Positions 59,066 to 64,000 of a stretch of DNA of 64,000 nt are shown in pieces (the stretch's first letter is position 1; every line of letters begins with the position of its first letter). Both the position numbers and the translations under genes were made by a program. The notes below the pieces were generated by a model that was not told where the DNA came from, made no database searches, and was given only the letters and a program-made list of their open reading frames with translations. Source of the stretch: Terebella lapidaria (taxonomy: Eukaryota > Annelida > Polychaeta > Terebellida > Terebellidae). The stretch covers positions 30,812,165 through 30,876,164 of the forward strand of contig OX424564.1 of assembly GCA_949152475.1 (NCBI GenBank), read 5' to 3'.

Positions 59066-60660
59066 TGGAACGTTTCTTGCTGTTTCGGATCATTAATGTT
59101 GATCTCAGAGTGTCACAAAAGCGTTTCCCTCCGTTTACCTCTATGTTAATTTGATTGATTTACACTGTTCATTATGCATTGATTTACATGATTATTGAAC
59201 AGAGCGCATTGGTATACATCACGTAACGTAGTTAAGCTTGTCACAGAGAAAACTGCTTTAGAAACAGGAGTATCATAGTTATTATCAGTTCGATTATTAT
59301 CATGGTATCATTTGACTATTAAACTATCGAATACCTGCGTGTTGGCATGCGATGATTAATCCGAAACATTTCTCTATACTCACGAGACGACTCATACGTT
59401 TTCATGTTGTCGTCCTTAATGTTCTGACTACATTTTGGAATCGAAAATTGGAGAAAACTGATCACTAATTTGCATCAAAAGTGGTAATGATCATTCCAGA
59501 TTGGAATATGATGAATATGTCAATCGGCAGCCTTTGATGCGAATGAATTGCGATACAACGAATACATTGTGGAATAACCATGTAGTATGAACCGACCGTC
59601 CCAAAGTGCCAGTAGCTGTGCCTGCGAACCACAACCACGTTTTCATTGAAAACTACATCGGCGTAAAAAAGGCGGTAGACATCAGACAATACATACAATC
59701 ACAAACCAATAATTATGATGGGTACGCTAATGTAAGATCAATGGCGAACAACCTGACTCAAACTACCCCACGCATATATGGATTAACAACAGTCACAGCC
59801 CATTGGATAATTTGGCCAATTCCCACCCACTCAAAGCAGGATAACAACTATTAGCGGAAACACACCGTGACATCACATTCAAACCTATACCACAACAAAC
59901 CGATGACGTAGTATGTACCTTGTTTTGACCAACACAATATCATAGATATCATTTCAGACGCACATTATTTTAATATGACCCCATCTGAAACTGTATGAAC
60001 AATATTTATTGCCGTTAATGAAAAAGCTGCACACGTACATAATTGTGAAAGCTCAGAAAAGAAACTGTCACCCAAAATTGATAGCCCTCCCTCGCTGACT
60101 CGTTGATAATGTATTACTCAAGAACTGGCTTGACACACCTTCTGGTATTCGATATGGACCGATGATGTGAACTGCTTGCTCTCGAAAAACAGATTTCACC
60201 TAGGTACAAGTCCATGTGAAGCTATTGGCTATGACAGTGACATCGTACAAGTCGAACCAAATGATGAGCTTCGTTCTAGAAAGACCTCGAGTGAGTTCAA
60301 TGGATACACGTGTCCTCATTCTCAAGTCTCCAACACTAGAGACCTCAGGACACCATGGCATTATTCATACACGATATTTTACCTTTGACAGTAGCTGAAT
60401 TTTGTTCAGTTCAACAGCCAGGTAAAATACGTGACATAATCGTTAAACTGCGACCGGAATTTACAAAATAATTGATTTCAGTGGTGTTGAAGTCAGGTGA
60501 ATGAACCCGATATCTATCGAGATACACAGGTGACAACACTTCATTGGTAACCAGGTAAATATGCTTATATGATTTTAGTTATAGGGTTAGTGTAGCGAAG
60601 TTCCTCTTTTGTATCCATACCCAGATGTTTGTAGTGAACATACAATGTCATGTACCTAAC
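59066..60660. other. Intergenic stretch, nothing recognised
   Basis: AT-rich with several short open frames without recognisable domains. I see no repeat shared with the rest of the window. Confidence 0.35.
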
Positions 60661-60667
60661 TAACATG

Positions 60668-61399
60668 TAATTTTAATTTCACTTTCCGATACATAGATGA
60701 TGTATTGTCGCTAAATAATCCCAAGTTTGGTGATTATTTGGATATCATATATCCTAAGGAACTTGAAATTAAGGATACTACAGAATCCGCTAATTTTTCC
60801 AACTATCTAGACCTGAGGTTGGAGATTGATAATGATTCTAACCTGTCAACTAGATTATATGACAAACGTGATGATTTCAATTTTTCCATAGTCAATTTCC
60901 CTTTTCTAAGCAGCAACATTCCTATGTCACCGGCATATGGTGTGTTTGTTTCTCAACTTATACGCTATTCCAGAGCTAGTTGCAAATATGAGGACTTTGT
61001 CTATCGAAGTGCCCAGCTAGTCTCTAAACTGCTACGACAAGGATATGTTTTACCAAGACTTATCGCTGCGTTTAAGAAATTCTATGGACGTCATCATGAT
61101 CTGGTTGATAAATACAGCAAATCCATGTCTGCCATGCAACTAGATCTATTTTCATGTTAATTTTGGGGAATTCATGACGGGTGCCACTAGTGGGGCAGGA
61201 AATGCTCACTCTTTCCGGAACACCTGATTTCACCTCCTGATGGCCATTTACGGGGGTTCATGAGTTTCCCTGTCATTTTTGTTTTCTCTCACTTCGTATG
61301 CCTGATATGACTTTCTGTCCCCGGACTATGAGATTGGATAACGGACCCTGTTTTGTTTGCTCGGAATACTTGATACTGGGTATTGATTCCACGTCTATT
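60668..61399 (+). pseudogene. Reverse transcriptase C-terminal fragment with retroelement 3' end
   Basis: The coding part runs to 61160. It opens at the catalytic motif FTFRYIDDVLSLNN and continues with KELEIKDTTES, LYDKRDDFNF, IVNFPFL and ends in KKFYGRHHDLVDKYSKS, a very widespread retroelement protein of aquatic invertebrates and fish. The upstream RT blocks are missing, so this is a 5'-truncated copy. The 3' untranslated part to 61399 is shared with 12811-13020. I do not assign the clade; it is not a CR1-type LINE and has no capsid gene here. Confidence 0.75.
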
Positions 61400-61497
61400 G
61401 TCCTTGATCGATGGAGGTCGCGTTGTATCACTGTTACATACTACTGGATCCAATGAACCATAGCATCGAATATGTATTAAGTTGAGATCTTTGTCAC

Positions 61498-61731
61498 TCA
61501 CGAGCAGGATGTTCCGTCAGCATACATAACAACGTTGCATGTTGTGCAACTTGGGATGTCGTTTGAATAAATAAGATAACACCATGGACCTAATATACTG
61601 CCCTGGGGAACACTTGATTCAATAGTGGGTTCCGAAGATACCTGATTATTGACCTTGGTAATCATAGACGACTCGACTTTGCAGCGCTTCTGCGGGACCT
61701 TCCTTAAATTTTCCCGTAGTTCAGCGGTCAC
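61498..61731 (-). pseudogene. LINE reverse transcriptase fragment
   Basis: 77 residues with VPQGSILGPWCYLIYSNDIP followed by VVMYADGT, i.e. the RT blocks around the catalytic YADD. Here the second Asp is replaced by Gly, so the site is dead even apart from truncation. It is on the opposite strand to the neighbouring 60668-61399 fragment and is a different, LINE-type RT. Weak similarity may continue upstream (to about 61800). Confidence 0.7.
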
Positions 61732-61739
61732 GAGCAGAA

Positions 61740-63489
61740 CATCACAAGGTTGCCTAGATTCCTCTCCAGACTGGGACGACCGCTCACTAGAGGGTAAGTT
61801 TCTGGTGACATCACCTCAGTGTCCTTGACGTGGCGGTCTGGACTGGTAGGACACTTCTTGCTCAGAGGGGAGGTCAATGGCGAGTCCAATCCGTCGTCCG
61901 ATGGGGCGAACAGCGTCAGCTATTGGGTTGGATGATGTGGCGACGTCAACCTGTTCAAAACCTACCGGGTGTCTCCAGAACCCAGGCAGGTGCTGCCCTC
62001 GACTTTGTGAGCATCAACATCGGCACCAGCTGATTCATGGGCCGGACACACCAAATTAGGGTCATTGGTACCACTAAGGGGGGAGGGGGGGGGGGCAATC
62101 TCCCTAGAATATCCCTAGAGCACATTTCTGCATGATAGCCCTTTGGATCTGGTAGCTTAACGGTGTTACCAGGCAAAACGTGGACCCACCCCCTTAATTT
62201 TTTACGGGTTTGAAATTCAACATTTTGGACAAAAATACAATATAGTGCTCCAATAAATTAACCTGTCATCACAAAACGCATGGAAAATATTGGCAGCTAT
62301 GTCATATCTTTTAAATAAATGCATTCAAAGTTTTACTAAATTCAAAATGGCCGAAAAATTCCAAGATGACCACCAAAAATCGTCAATTTACTCCGAAATA
62401 TACAACACTACAATATAGCATACAAAACGAAATTTATTTGCTCTATGTGACCACATTACCCTCCGGGGCAGCACTTTGTCTATTGAAAGTCAAATATGGC
62501 TGTCAATAATAATATGACAATCACATTTACATTGAAAGTAGAAAACAAAATTTAATGCGTGCGGAGCATTACAATTCATGAATCGGTCACAATTTTTGGC
62601 AATTTGGCACTTTATTTGCTACTGGTCTGGAATTTGCATGTTGAATTTGGTAAGTAGTAGCACATAGATATACACTGTTCAAGATGTCACAACAAGTAAC
62701 TTCCTGTAGCTGTGAACATCCAAAATGGCAGCAACCGAAATTGGATATGTTGCATTGCAGGTCTTGTGAATGGATATAAACTTGTGTAATATAACTTTTT
62801 GTAGGTGATGCATTGTATGCATGTCAACTCAATAGTTCATTCCGAAAATTTACCTGCCTGCTTGGATGCCAAGAGTGGAAATCAAACATGGCTGCTACCC
62901 GAAAATGACTCTCTCAAAATTGAAATATCTCGAATACTTTTATCTAATGATGAATCATAGGTTTTATGGTATGAGAAATCTTCTGATGAACATAAAAATG
63001 TACTACAAACAAGCACATTTGGCTGTCTGTAATCATCATTTTTCAACACAGAATATTTAATATGATTTTCAGAAACATATCAAAATTGTGTTTTGAATTT
63101 TAGTTGTAGGATTTTAGTTTCTATTCGTCAAAAAGATATATCTATTGTCCAAATATTCTAAAATCTTGGAAAATGCGTGTCACTTTAGTTTAATATCATT
63201 TCCATATGGAACGTCAATGTTTTTTAGTATACTGCATGTTATACTCGTTCCAGAGTTGGTTTTGCTTGTCTGCAATATATTTGCTAGTCATTGATCGGCA
63301 CAGAATCAGTGCATGGCTTCCAGAAAACTGTAAAAATGGTATTTGGCATTTTAATTTTGGGGTTTTCGTGTTTTGAATTACATCAACAAAACAAATCGAT
63401 TTTTCAATCAGGTAAGAGTCATTTACGGGTAGCCGCCATGTTTTTGTTTGTAGTCGTGCCTCCTCTTCGTTTCGGAGGCGTTGAGTAAG
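61740..63489. other. Intergenic stretch
   Basis: 61740-62080 is GC-richer and may be further decayed retroelement coding sequence, but I cannot name it. A G run lies at 62080-62096. 62200-63480 is AT-rich with recurring 'aaaatggc' words like those of the large transposons. No gene is seen. Confidence 0.35.
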
Positions 63490-64000
63490 TTTAGCCTCCT
63501 ACAGCTTAGACAAGGCATCACCTCTAATTGTGCTTGTTATGTGAGGATTAGCTGTTGTGTTGCCGCCACGCCCTGCCACCAATTATTGTCGTCCATTTCA
63601 TGAGACGATATACCATGTCTACCTATATTTCTATTCCGACCATTTGTTCCCACTGTCCTAAATCAGTTCGTGTCCTTGACATGTTGTGGTGTATATGATG
63701 AGGTATACCGTGTGCATCCTCCAAACGATATTAATAACACTCGTCGAGCTGGGTCAATTAATGTGGATTAATGAAAATTAAGTCCACGATTCCATTTAGG
63801 ATTTTTTTTTTAGTCTGTAAGGGGGTAAAGGTATTATACATTTCCTTTTCACCATACGTTTGGATCAGTAGTCCTGTATATACATGTAGCTGCCAACCTG
63901 TCACACACATAATACATGGGAGTTCATTCTCATTACATATGTAAAAGGTCAAGCTACGTTCAGCATCTCTGGGGGCAGGTTTTCAGGGTTTATGCATTTT
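63490..64000. repeat. Host repeat unit, copy at the right edge
   Basis: More than 90 percent like 52940-53460 by eye, same orientation, running off the window. It contains 'gattagctgttgtgttgccg' and 'atgagacgatatac.atgtc'. Confidence 0.75.

Overview
This 64 kb window looks like animal, most likely marine invertebrate, genomic DNA (mollusc, brachiopod or lancelet would all fit; I cannot fix the phylum). The background is AT-rich and almost gene-free, built from old diverged repeats and interrupted by several families of mobile elements. I find no convincing intact host protein-coding gene, no functional tRNA or rRNA gene, and no bacterial-type operon or CRISPR array.

Layout. 1-11 kb: a 2.4 kb fold-back element (73-2500), then an approximately 3.8 kb unit present twice head-to-tail (about 3880-6440 and 7680-10440) with a 0.6 kb MITE between the copies. 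11-18 kb: a short dispersed element (11854-12560), then a 4.8 kb inverted-repeat transposon (12634-17410) lying inside one copy of a 339 bp tandem duplication whose other copy keeps the empty target site. 18-21 kb: a 5'-truncated CR1/L2-type LINE on the minus strand. 21-28.6 kb: diverged host repeat units with microsatellites. 28653-39502: a nearly whole, very young Ty3/gypsy LTR retrotransposon on the minus strand. 39.5-54 kb: more copies of the host repeat unit, two tRNA-derived SINEs and a 2 kb inverted-repeat element (49501-51543). 55-59 kb: a second member (55381-58960) of the 4.8 kb element's family, containing a 35 bp minisatellite. 60.6-61.8 kb: fragments of two other non-LTR retroelements. 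63.5-64 kb: a copy of the 53 kb repeat unit.

The most notable object is the LTR element. Besides gag and pol it has a third open frame, where env would sit in a retrovirus, that encodes two C2H2 zinc fingers and a long C-terminal coiled coil rather than an envelope. Just upstream of that frame is a module of eight short repeats (core TTCCGCGAAC) followed by a TATA box. The same repeat-plus-TATA layout is found in the LTR promoter region, and the same DNA repeat is scattered through the gag coding region, where it is read in two frames (RSRK and FAE). This suggests an element that carries its own regulator-like protein, a dedicated internal promoter and many copies of a shared DNA motif. That the protein binds the motif is only a hypothesis.

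A second useful result is a transposon family defined by termini TAGTCC-TGGGCC and 3 bp target duplications. Both copies here have a paralogous empty site next to them, which fixes their boundaries without outside data.
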